From the NCBI RefSeq assembly GCF_030269925.1, contig NC_085130.1:260501-324500 (forward strand): a stretch of DNA of 64,000 nucleotides, written 5' to 3'. Origin of the DNA: Bombyx mori. Taxonomy: Eukaryota; Arthropoda; Insecta; Lepidoptera; Bombycidae. Of this stretch, positions 49,173 to 58,900 are shown piece after piece. The first letter of the stretch is position 1. Each line of letters starts with the position of its first letter. The translations under genes were made by a program, and so were the position numbers. The notes under the pieces are model-generated. The model worked only from the letters and a program-made list of their open reading frames with translations. It was not told the origin of the DNA and ran no database searches.

Positions 49173-50570
49173 ATGTTCGGAATACGATCCCCCGTCCAGA
49201 AAGCGATGACGAGTGATAAATCACCCCGAAACCCTAAATCCCCAGAAGGCGGCGAGAGACGCAGCATAGGCTTGAGAATAGATGAATGGGAAACCTCCAA
49301 AGGTAAAACCATCCCATCATCCACTAAGTTAGCCGCGCAGACTATCGTAGCCGCCAAACCAACAACTTCGCAAGCCGGCAAAACAACAAGTCCAGGCCAA
49401 TGCCAGGACAGATCTGCGGAAGCAAAAGCCTGCCTTTTAAAGGCCAAGCTGCACTTAAGCAACTCCGGGAATATTAAAAGGGAAATAAAAATCGAGGTTA
49501 CAGCGGCACTTGACAAACTTTACCAATTGGTGAAGGATGCCGAAATGGACCGGAAAAAAGGGAAATCGAAAGAAGAGAAGACGGGTGATGTGGGGCAAAG
49601 AGCGACTGATAGGACCTTTACGGTAAGCCCAATGGACGCGAATACTTATGTAGCCAAAATGGAGGAGCACGCCAAGCTCTTGCAAGAGAGTAAAAAAATG
49701 ATGGGAGACCTGAAGGAAGCAATGGAGAAAGCAACAGTGACGGCAGCAAGCTACGCCAGCGTAGCCGCGATACAGCCAGCTGCTACAAATGAGAAGCCTG
49801 AAGTTATGAGGCAAACGCTGCACTCCGTCGTGATCACCTCAAAGGACGAATGTGAGACTGGGGAAAAGGTGCTCGACAGAGTAAGAAAGGCAGTAGATGC
49901 AAAAGAGGGATGGATAGAGGTAAAAAACGTTAGGAAGGCAAAAGATAGAAAAGTTATCATAGGCCTAGGTACCAAGGCGGAAAGGGACAAATTAAAAAAT
50001 AGGTTGGAGAAGGCGGAGACTCAGCTCCACGTCGAGGAAGTGGAAAACCGGGATCCCTTAATGATGCTTAGGAGTGTTCTTACCATACATTCGGATGAGG
50101 ACATTCTTAAAGCTCTGAGAAACCAAAATCGAGATATTTTCCGCGACCTCTGCGAGGGAGAGGACAGAGTGGTGATCCGGTACAGACGGAGGGCGAGAAA
50201 CCCACACACAAACCACGTGGTGGTCAGCGTCTCGCCCACCGTCTGGCAAAGAGCAACCGGAAAAGGAAGCGTGCACATAGATCTGCGAAGGATTAAAGTA
50301 GAAGACCAATCTCCTCTGGTGCAATGCACGCGCTGCCTAGGCTATGGACACAGCAAGAGATTTTGCGTCGAATCTGTAGACCTGTGTAGCCATTGCGGGG
50401 GTCCGCATTTGAAAACTGAATGTTCTGACTGGTTGGCTAAGGTACCACCCAAATGTAAGAATTGCACAAAGGCAGATATAGATAACGCAGAGCACAACGC
50501 TTTTGACTCGAACTGTCAGGTGAGGAAAAGATGGGATGATTTGGCCCGATCGACTGTAGCGTATTGCTAA
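49173..50570 (+). CDS. T4 ORF1: gag-like protein, 465 aa
   Basis: Gag-like protein most similar to T2 ORF1: the N-terminal MFGIRSP start, RRSIGLRIDEWE segment, Lys-rich middle, ETGEKVLDRVRKAVDAKEGW block and three knuckles at 385-398, 405-417 and 428-448, with the same spacing to the C-terminus as the other TRAS gags. Ends TVAYC, then TAA at 50568-50570. As in T2, a TAG in the ORF2 frame (50557) lies just upstream, so the overlap with the ORF2 frame is only 11 nt. Intact. Confidence 0.92.
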   Translation: MFGIRSPVQKAMTSDKSPRNPKSPEGGERRSIGLRIDEWETSKGKTIPSSTKLAAQTIVAAKPTTSQAGKTTSPGQCQDRSAEAKACLLKAKLHLSNSGNIKREIKIEVTAALDKLYQLVKDAEMDRKKGKSKEEKTGDVGQRATDRTFTVSPMDANTYVAKMEEHAKLLQESKKMMGDLKEAMEKATVTAASYASVAAIQPAATNEKPEVMRQTLHSVVITSKDECETGEKVLDRVRKAVDAKEGWIEVKNVRKAKDRKVIIGLGTKAERDKLKNRLEKAETQLHVEEVENRDPLMMLRSVLTIHSDEDILKALRNQNRDIFRDLCEGEDRVVIRYRRRARNPHTNHVVVSVSPTVWQRATGKGSVHIDLRRIKVEDQSPLVQCTRCLGYGHSKRFCVESVDLCSHCGGPHLKTECSDWLAKVPPKCKNCTKADIDNAEHNAFDSNCQVRKRWDDLARSTVAYC

Positions 50571-53500
50571 GGGCAGCCAGGAGGATCAAATCCCTTATCG
50601 GGTAGTACAAGCAAACCTCCAAAGAAATAAACTAGCGACAAACGAGGTTCTTGTGGAGGCGGCAAGGCTCAAAATCGCCGTGGCGCTTCTACAGGAACCA
50701 TATGTGGGTGGGGCGAAAGAAATGAAAACTCAAAGGGGAATGCGTGTGTTCCAAAACGCTGATGTGAGTGGTGGGACTGTAAAAGCAGCGATAGTTGTAT
50801 TTGACCATAACATCAACGTAGTGCAGTACCCGAAACTCACCACCAACAACATCTGCGTGGTGGGGATCAACACCAGCGCGTGGAGCATCACGCTAGTCTC
50901 CTTTTATTTCGAACCAGACCAGCCCATAGAGCCCTATCTTGAACATCTAGGGAAAATCAAAGACGAAATAGGAAGAAGCAAAATAATCTACGGAGGAGAC
51001 TCGAACGCAAAGAGCACCTGGTGGGGGAGCCCTAGCATAGATAACAGGGGTACAAGTATGTTGGGAACACTGGAGGAACTGGAACTGAACATATTAAATA
51101 GAGGGGAAATTCCGACCTTCGACACGATTAGGGGAGGAAAGCGCTACAAAAGTTATGTCGACGTTACAGCCTGCTCGACAGACTTGATGGATCTGGTGAG
51201 TGACTGGAGAGTTGATGAAGGACTGACGACCTCAGACCACAACGCCATCCTATTTAATATTCATACAAAACGAGCAACAGGAATAAAAATACAAAGAACC
51301 ACAAGACTATACAACACAAGGAAAGCCAACTGGTCAAATTTTCATGAGAAAATGCGACAGTTATTACAAGAAAAACACTTGACCATTGAAAACATAAAAC
51401 AAATAAATACAATAGCAGAAATTGAAATAGTAGAAAACAAATACACAAACATAATTAAAACAGTATGTAACCAAACCATACCCAAGAAAAAAACACAAGA
51501 AAAACTTACCTTGCCGTGGTGGTCTGAGGAGCTAGCCGCGATGAAACGTGAAGTCGCCACCAGAAAGCGCAGAATCCGATGCGCTGCGCCAATCCGAAGG
51601 TCGCGGGTCGTTGAAGAGTACCTGAAACTAAAACAAGAATATGAGTTAAAAGCAGCCAGTGCCCAGATAGAAAGTTGGAAGAACTATTGTCATAGACAAG
51701 ATAAGGAAGGAGTGTGGGAGGGAATCTATAGGGTTATTGGAAGAGTGACTAAACGGGAAGAAGACTTGCCACTGGAAAAAGACGGGAACATTTTAGATGC
51801 TAAGCAGTCAGTCAAATTGTTGTCGGAGACATTCTATCCAAAGGATTCTACCGACGGCGATAACGACTACCATCGCCAAATCAGGGAAGAAGCCGAAAAA
51901 GTGAATTGTGGCAAGCAAAATAATAATATTTTCGAACCGCAATTCACCATGTCAGAACTGGAATGGGCAAGTAACTCCTTCAACCCCAAAAAAGCACCCG
52001 GAGCAGATGGCTTTACAGCGGATATATGCCATCATGCCATAAACAGTAGCCCTCAAGTATTTCTCACGCTCCTCAACAAATGTCTGGAACAAAGCTACTT
52101 CCCAAAGGCCTGGAAGGAAGCTACCGTGGTGGTGTTGCGAAAGCCGGGTAAAGAGTCATACACAAACCACAAGTCGTATAGACCAATCGGTTTGCTCTCA
52201 ATACTGGGCAAAATATACGAAAAAATGCTGATGTCACGCGTGAAATACCATCTGATCCCAAGGACAAGCACAAGGCAGTTCGGGTTCATGCCACAAAGGA
52301 GCACCGAGGACTCCCTCTATACCATGATGCAACATATTTCTAACAAACTAAAGGAAAAGAAAATAGTAACGTTGGTGTCATTAGATATAGAGGGAGCCTT
52401 TGATTGCGCCTGGTGGCCTGCCATCAGAGTCCGATTAGCCCAGGAAAACTGTCCACTGAACCTGCGGAAAGTAATGGACAGCTATCTCACGGATAGAAAA
52501 GTCCGAGTCAGATACGCAGGGGAAGAGCACAGCGTGAATACCAGCAAAGGCTGTGTGCAGGGCTCAATCGGTGGTCCTGTGCTGTGGAACCTCTTATTGG
52601 ACCCACTCCTGAAGAGTCTGGACACCCAAAAAGTGTACTGTCAGGCATTCGCAGACGATGTTGTCCTTGTTTTCGACGGAGATACGGCGTTAGAAATTGA
52701 AAACCGGGCCAATGCGGCTCTCGAACATGTTCAGAAATGGGGTATCAGTAACAAACTGAAGTTCGCACCACAGAAAACTAAAGCTATGATTATTACAAGG
52801 AGATTGAAATATGATATCCCACGGCTGAACATGGGCGGGACAGTCATTCCCATGTCAGATGACATTAAGATTCTAGGGGTAACCGTCGACAACAAGTTGA
52901 CATTTAATGCGCACGTCTCGAATGTTTGCAGAAGGGCGATTGAGGTGTATAAACAACTAGCCAGAGCAGCCAAGGCCAGTTGGGGTCTACACCCCGAGGT
53001 CATTAAATTAATATATACCGCCACCATAGAGCCCATAGTCTTGTACGCCGCCAGTGTATGGGCATCAGCAGCCGCCAAACTGGGCGTAATTAAACAATTA
53101 GCCGCTGTGCAGAGGGGAATTGCACAAAAGGTATGCAAAGCGTATCGCACCGTATCTCTCAACTCAGCTCTGATCCTAGCGGGTATGCTCCCCCTAGACC
53201 TCCGAGTTCGTGAGGCGGCTTCATTATACGAAGCCAAGAAGGGACAACTGCTGCCGGGACTGGCTGACGCGGAGATTGAGCAAATGACGCCTTTTGCAGA
53301 GTTGCCACACCCCGTGGAACGTGCGGATCTACAGATAGTCTGCTTGGAGGACCAAGAACAAGTCGACGGTAACAGCGACTACGACGAATGTATTTTTACA
53401 GACGGAAGCAAAATCGGAGGCAAAGTGGGGGCCGCGCTGTCGATTTGGAAAGGGGACACAGAGACTAAGACCCGCAAACTTGCCCTGTCAAATTACTGCA

Positions 53501-54246
53501 CGGTCTACCAAGCAGAGCTGCTGGCACTGTGTGTGGCGACGACGGAAGTCAAGAAGAGTAAAAGCAAATCTTTTGGAGTTTATAGCGATTCCATGTCGGC
53601 CCTCCAAACCATAACAAACTATGATAGCCCCCATCCACTGGCAGTCGAGGCTAGACAAAACATTAAAGCCTCGTTTCTCCACGGCAAGGCTGTAACCTTG
53701 CATTGGATAAAAGCTCACGCAGGGCTGAAGGGTAATGAGAGGGCCGACGGACTTGCAAAGGAAGCCGCAGAAAACTCCAGAAAAAGACCAGACTACGATC
53801 GCTGCCCGATCTCATTCGTCAAGCGAAGCCTACGAATGACCACGCTTGAGGAATGGAACCGGCGCTATACAACTGGCGAGACGGCATCCGTCACTAAGTT
53901 GTTTTTCCCAGATGCATTGGTGGCGTATAGAATAGTGAGAAAAATACAGCCCAGTAACATACTCACACAAATCATGACGGGGCATGGCGGGTTCTCGGAA
54001 TACTTATGTCGATTTAAGTGTAAAGAGAGCCCGTCATGCATCTGCGACCCAGCAGTGAAAGAAACCGTTCCTCATGTGCTGGTGGAATGTCCCATCTTTG
54101 CACGGGCTAGATACGATATCGAGCAAAAGTTGAACGTGAAAGTTAGACTCGACACATTGCATGAAATAATAGTAGACACGAATAGAAAACAGTTCTTGAA
54201 ATACTGCATAGATATTATAGAAATAGTAATTAAAAGAAATAAATAG
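50560..54246 (+). CDS. T4 ORF2: endonuclease-RT-RNase H, no ATG before the catalytic core
   Basis: Same domains as T2 ORF2: endonuclease (LLQEPYVGG, YGGDSNAKSTWW, TSDH), RT (KKAPGADGF, LDIEGAFDCAWW, CVQGSIGGPVLWN, FADDVVLV), RNase H (FTDGSK, CTVYQAELLAL, YSDSMS, KAHAGLKGNERAD) and a C-terminal Cys/His cluster (CKESPSCICDPAVKETVPHVLVEC). The frame opens at 50560 inside ORF1. The codon at 50653 is GTG, and the first ATG lies after the catalytic QEPY motif, so independent AUG initiation would remove an essential part of the endonuclease. Entry from ORF1 by a +1 shift or reinitiation is required if the protein is made. No stop codon or frameshift interrupts it. One oddity is GDSN in place of the usual GDFN/GDIN. 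Confidence 0.9.
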   Translation, partial: RIAKGSQEDQIPYRVVQANLQRNKLATNEVLVEAARLKIAVALLQEPYVGGAKEMKTQRGMRVFQNADVSGGTVKAAIVVFDHNINVVQYPKLTTNNICVVGINTSAWSITLVSFYFEPDQPIEPYLEHLGKIKDEIGRSKIIYGGDSNAKSTWWGSPSIDNRGTSMLGTLEELELNILNRGEIPTFDTIRGGKRYKSYVDVTACSTDLMDLVSDWRVDEGLTTSDHNAILFNIHTKRATGIKIQRTTRLYNTRKANWSNFHEKMRQLLQEKHLTIENIKQINTIAEIEIVENKYTNIIKTVCNQTIPKKKTQEKLTLPWWSEELAAMKREVATRKRRIRCAAPIRRSRVVEEYLKLKQEYELKAASAQIESWKNYCHRQDKEGVWEGIYRVIGRVTKREEDLPLEKDGNILDAKQSVKLLSETFYPKDSTDGDNDYHRQIREEAEKVNCGKQNNNIFEPQFTMSELEWASNSFNPKKAPGADGFTADICHHAINSSPQVFLTLLNKCLEQSYFPKAWKEATVVVLRKPGKESYTNHKSYRPIGLLSILGKIYEKMLMSRVKYHLIPRTSTRQFGFMPQRSTEDSLYTMMQHISNKLKEKKIVTLVSLDIEGAFDCAWWPAIRVRLAQENCPLNLRKVMDSYLTDRKVRVRYAGEEHSVNTSKGCVQGSIGGPVLWNLLLDPLLKSLDTQKVYCQAFADDVVLVFDGDTALEIENRANAALEHVQKWGISNKLKFAPQKTKAMIITRRLKYDIPRLNMGGTVIPMSDDIKILGVTVDNKLTFNAHVSNVCRRAIEVYKQLARAAKASWGLHPEVIKLIYTATIEPIVLYAASVWASAAAKLGVIKQLAAVQRGIAQKVCKAYRTVSLNSALILAGMLPLDLRVREAASLYEAKKGQLLPGLADAEIEQMTPFAELPHPVERADLQIVCLEDQEQVDGNSDYDECIFTDGSKIGGKVGAALSIWKGDTETKTRKLALSNYCTVYQAELLALCVATTEVKKSKSKSFGVYSDSMSALQTITNYDSPHPLAVEARQNIKASFLHGKAVTLHWIKAHAGLKGNERADGLAKEAAENSRKRPDYDRCPISFVKRSLRMTTLEEWNRRYTTGETASVTKLFFPDALVAYRIVRKIQPSNILTQIMTGHGGFSEYLCRFKCKESPSCICDPAVKETVPHVLVECPIFARARYDIEQKLNVKVRLDTLHEIIVDTNRKQFLKYCIDIIEIVIKRNK

Positions 54247-54758
54247 AAAATAAAGTATGTTTACAATAATATTAAGATATATTAGATATAAGCATACAAT
54301 GTATTAAGCAAAAACATAATGTATATATGTAAGTATTGTTAGAAAAGAACTAGAATAGAAATGTAAAAAATAACATAGGAAAAGCAGAATATGTATGGAA
54401 TGGAACAACCAGTAGAATAAGAAGCTAAAATGTAAATAATAGAAATAAGATAATAATATTGCAATTGTTAAAAATATATGTAGATAAGATCCAAATAGAA
54501 TAAGCTTAAAAATAGACATAAGTTTCAAACAATATTTCTGTAATCAATAAATGAGCCTAACTTTATTTACCCCGAAAGAAAAATAAAACAATAATAGGTG
54601 AAGCTAGCGGGAGTCCCACCCGGCTAAGTATGACAGATGATGAATGCAAGAAAGAAACAGTATGAAGCATGAAAGTGCGAGAAGCATAAAAGAGAGAACT
54701 GGAATGAATGAGTAAACTAGATTTAAAAAGACCCGGTGATCCCACGATCGGGGAAAGG

Positions 54759-54761
<3 letters not shown>
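54247..54761 (+). other. T4 3' UTR
   Basis: AT-rich, then the GCGGGAGTCCCACCCGGC segment (54606-54623) and terminal hairpin shared with T1 and T3. No gene. Confidence 0.7.
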
Positions 54762-54835
<74 letters not shown>

Positions 54836-54837
<2 letters not shown>

Positions 54838-54980
54838 CTAACCTAACCCAACCCAAACCAAACCTAACCCAACCCAAACCTAACCCAAACCCAAACCAAA
54901 CCTAACCCAAACCTAACCCAAGCCTAACCTAGCGAGGGGTTGGCAGGAGCCAAGGTAAACCTGAACCTAACCTAAACGGT
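54836..54980. repeat. Degenerate telomere repeats at the proximal edge of the array
   Basis: A mixture of CCTAA, CCCAA, CCAAA and CCTAAA units, then unique sequence with a last CCTGAACCTAACCTAAAC cluster. This looks like the inner boundary of the telomere, where repeats have drifted. Confidence 0.9.
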
Positions 54981-55195
54981 GCCATGAACACTACACCTCT
55001 CAGTCGACAGGCTAACCGAGGCCCGCCTAGATGGCGCCGGTTAGAACGAACTATACCACGGAATATCCTTTTGGGTCAGAACCAGTGTGGGTCGAGGATA
55101 GCCGGCTTCAATCATCCGGACACTCTTGCGTAAAACGCGTGCAGAGCAGCTTTTACGTTGTCTTCTTAGGCCCCACTCGCCGGTCCACAGACCAA

Positions 55196-55235
55196 CACCC
55201 GAACTTGTTGAACAACAGTTCAACAAGTTCGGGTG
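55196..55235. repeat. Perfect inverted repeat, 18-bp arms, 4-nt loop
   Basis: Arm CACCCGAACTTGTTGAAC at 55196-55213, loop AACA, and exact reverse complement at 55218-55235. It lies in unique subtelomeric DNA just inside the telomere boundary. It could form a cruciform or RNA hairpin; no gene context identifies it. Confidence 0.9.
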
Positions 55236-55734
55236 GCGTGCTTCGGCCGAGCCAAGATGTCATCGCTCGAGTGAAGACAATAGTCATGGGCAAAATCACT
55301 CACTAAGAAGAAAAGAGAGATATATTTGTCGTGGTTAACGACTTTTATTAATACTAAGACGTTGTTTTGACTATTATTTTAAATGATGAAATGCTCACAA
55401 AATGTAGGGTAGACTCCGTAACGCCACAGTATAAAATGGCGGTACGTGGACAGAGTCGTGGCATTCCGTGTCAGACAGTCATTCAGTCCGTATCGGACGG
55501 TCCGTCCGTCTCAGTCAGTGAGTCTCTGGCAGTCAGTCAGTCGGTCTGTCGCTATGTGGAACGAAACTGTCGGTTGTGAAAGTTGTGTGTGTTGAGTTTC
55601 AATAATTATTATTCAAAAGGTTTTATTGACTTTTTATAAACTGAGTTCAACCAAATACGAGTGATGACGGAAACTACCGCTTAGCCATCCCTGGCGCTGC
55701 GCCGACATGTTTATTTTTTGGATACAAAGATATA
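55236..55734. other. Subtelomeric non-coding stretch
   Basis: No convincing gene. The only local feature is a CAGT/CCGT-rich region (55470-55550). It ends in a TATATATA run that served as target for the LTR element. Confidence 0.5.
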
Positions 55735-55738
55735 TATA

Positions 55739-55968
55739 TGTGGGATCGTTCATAAGTAAAAGTGGGATGAATATAGCGAAATTCTTTATTTTACTTTACA
55801 ATCACTTCGTACACCTCTTTCTAAAACTATTCCATTTATGAACTACCCCCTCTAACCTTAAACTACTATCTCTTTGTGAATCTAATAAAATGTTGCCATT
55901 GCAACAGGCACAAAATAAATAAATAAAAAACAAACTGAAAAAAACGTAATAAAATAACACTCCCCACA
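55739..55968 (-). repeat. 3' LTR (element orientation) of the gypsy element
   Basis: 230 bp, reading TGTGGGGAGT to GATCCCACA on the sense strand. The gag-pol stop lies only 12 nt before it, and the purine tract between (AGGATGG) is a weak polypurine tract. Confidence 0.93.
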
Positions 55969-55980
55969 CGGCCATCCTGG

Positions 55981-58900
55981 TCATTCATCTGACCCAGATG
56001 AACTATTTTCATTCACGACCCAAGGCTTCATTAGGTCAGCCGAGCTGGTAGTATTAATAGGACCTTCACCGTCGCCGACTTTTCTTACAGCGTACCGGTC
56101 ATGGTGCTTCTTAGCCACTACTTCGTAAGGCCCCAGAAATTTTGGATACAGCTTACTTCCCTGGGTGAATTGAGTTCGCTTGATAGCAACCAAGTCACCT
56201 ACTTCGTAATTTATAGCCTTTTTCCTTTTTATATTGTAGCTTTTGACATTCTCCTCTTGTATCTTCTTGATAGATTCTTTAGCTTTAGTTCTTAGTTCAT
56301 TTTGTTTCGCACTGTAATTTTGTATTTCCTCTTCTTCTATCAGCTTCATAATATCTTCATTTTTGTCTTTCATCTTTGTCCCAAAAAGAAGTTCAAAAGG
56401 TGTCATACCAATACTTCTCTGGTACGTGCTATTCAAACAGCGTTGTACTCCTGAAATTCGTCTATACCACTTCGTCGGATCATCAGCACTAAGCTTACTT
56501 AAGACGGTTATGATTACTTGGTGGATTCTCTCGACTTGGCCATTTCCTCGTGGCTGTCCAGTAGTAATAGTGTAATGAGTAATACCTTCCTCTTTACAGT
56601 AGTCCTGAAAATTTGTCGATGTTAATGCGGCGTTACGATCTGAAATAATCTTTTGTGGTGAGCCGAATGTTTGTTGTTGGATTCTTAACTTATCTAACGT
56701 CTCTTCTGTGGACAAAGTTTTCGTAGGGTAGATCCAGGTGAATTTAGTAAATCCATCCACGACAGTTAGGATGTGCTTATAATTTTTATGGGTTGATGTC
56801 AGTGGACCGAGGTGATCAATATGATATGTCGCCAGCGGAACATCTCCTTTATCCAACGGATGTAAGTATCCCTCTTTCTTTCCTTTCTTATGCGAAATAA
56901 GAATACATTCCACACAATTATCTATAATCTTTCTAATTTTTTCTTTCAGGTTCTCTATGTAGTATTCTCTATTCACAAGTTCTTCCGTCTTCATTATCCC
57001 AAAATGTCCATGATCGTGTTTCTTTCTTATGATTTCATATTGCATTTTCTTTGGAACTACAATAAGTCTCGTACCATCTTTTTCCTTACAAAGTATTCCT
57101 CTTTCTATAAGATAATCTTGATAGGGTCCTTTTTCTAATATTTTCTTTAAAAGGTTAGTATGCGGATCATCGTCTTGTGCTTTCTTAAGTCGGGCTGCTG
57201 TTTCCGTTAATATCATACAAATCGGGTTTCTGCTTAACGCGTCAGCATGTTTAAGTCTTGTTCCAGGTCTATGCTCTATGTCGTAATTGTACTCTTCGAG
57301 AAGTAGGGCCCAGCGCGCAACACGCGGAGGTAGATCTTTCTTTTGTAACGTCTTAGTCAGAGCAGAGCAATCTGTGATAATTTTAAATCGAATTCCTAAA
57401 AGATATACGCGGAATTTCTTAACAGCTTCAGCAATTACTAATATCTCCAGGTAATAACTATGATAGTTTCTTTCGATAGATGTCGTCTTTTTGCTCATGT
57501 AATAGATCGGATGCATTTGATTGTCTTTTGGGCTCTTTTGTAATAAAACAGCTCCATAGCCTTCTACGCTCGCGTCTGTATGTAGCTCCGTTACCAAATC
57601 AGGATCATAGATACGCAGAACGGGCGAACCGCACAGTATGTTTTTTAACTCATTAAAAGCCTTCTCACACTCATCACTAAAATAAAATTCAGCGTTTTTC
57701 TTTAGTAGATCGGTGAGTGGCCTTGCAATTATCGAGTAATTCTTAATAAATTTTCTAAAGTACCCGGACAGTCCTAGAAATGACTGTAGGGACTTTAAAT
57801 TGTCAGGTGTCTTAAATTTCGAAACTGCTGCAATCTTTTCTTTTGAAGGTCTTACTTCGTTATCCTGAATGATGTAGCCTAAGTACTCTATTTCTCTCCT
57901 CATGAATAAACATTTGCTCCAGTTAAACATTAATCCGTATTTTTCAGCTCTCTTAAAAACTGTTAATAATTTATCCAGCCCTTCATCTTGTGTTTTACTT
58001 GGTATTGCTAGATCATCCAAATATGCTAGAACGGTGCCATCCGAAATGAGGTCTTGAAAAATGTAATTGACGTATCTTTGGAACACCGATGGTGCCGTAC
58101 ACAACCCAAACGGCATTTTTATAAACTCGTATTGCCCTCGAGGCGTTACAAAGGCTGTGTACTTTATACTGTCGCGGTGAACGTTCACATGTAGAAATCC
58201 ATTCTTTAAGTCTAATGTCCTAAAAACTTTTGCACCCTTCAGTCTGTCTATCTGATCTTCGATAAGCGGCAATGGGAATCGATCTCTTATAATTTTCTTA
58301 TTTAATCTTCTGTAGTCTATACAAAGTCGGTAGGTCCCATTCTTCTTTTTCGCTAGTACAATAGGACTTGAGTAATCTGATTTGCTTGGTCGTATAATCT
58401 TTTGGTCTAACCACTCTTTTATTTGTTCGTCAACTACTTTCATTTCCAGCGGTGATAGTCGCCGTGGACTCTGGTGAATTGGGTCTTCGTCGGTAAGTAC
58501 TATTTTCATTTCAATATTTGTTTCTTTCTTTGGTTCGTTAGGTTTATATTCTTCTATCAACTTTGTTAACTTATTTTCAATTTCTTTGTTTTCACAATCT
58601 TTAAGATCAGTAACACTCTCTTCAGTCGATATAGTTAATTGTAAAATCTTCTCAAGAAAAATGCCATCTGTTGTAAAATTCACTTCAAAGTCCTTCAGGA
58701 TAGGATTTCCTAATATAACTTTGACAGGTATAGAATCATCTTTGACTACATGGAATTTAATATCAGCGTAGTAATCATCAATTGTAAGTATGGTATTCAA
58801 AACTCCTTCAGTACGTAGTTCTTTTCCAGCAATTCCAGTTAAATTAATTGTGAAATCACTAGTATAGCTTGACTTGTCTCTTAGAATGTTCTCAACTTCA

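Larger units (their letters stand above)
46896..54835 (+). mobile_element. T4: TRAS-type full-length element
   Basis: 7.9-kb plus-strand element: 5' UTR about 2.28 kb, ORF1 (49173-50570), ORF2 (50560-54246), 3' UTR about 510 nt, poly(A) 54762-54835 joined to degenerate telomere repeats. Its last ~180 nt and terminal hairpin (54732-54737 / 54747-54752) match the gag-only T1 and T3, making it their best candidate helper type. Confidence 0.92.

Noticed and set aside
54708..54905. Poly-lysine ORF across the T4 tail and the opposite-strand poly-Phe ORF
   Set aside because: Translation of poly(A) and telomere repeat, not a gene.
22932..54980. CCTAA arrays as CRISPR or satellite
   Set aside because: Uniform 5-bp units without spacers, at retrotransposon junctions typical of insect telomere.
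55367..55579. Plus-strand 70-codon ORF near the gypsy element
   Set aside because: Low-complexity Ser/Val-rich translation of a CAGT-rich stretch; no homology recognised.
55739..55980. An env gene in the gypsy element
   Set aside because: The gag-pol stop lies 12 nt from the LTR, leaving no room; there is none in the leader either.
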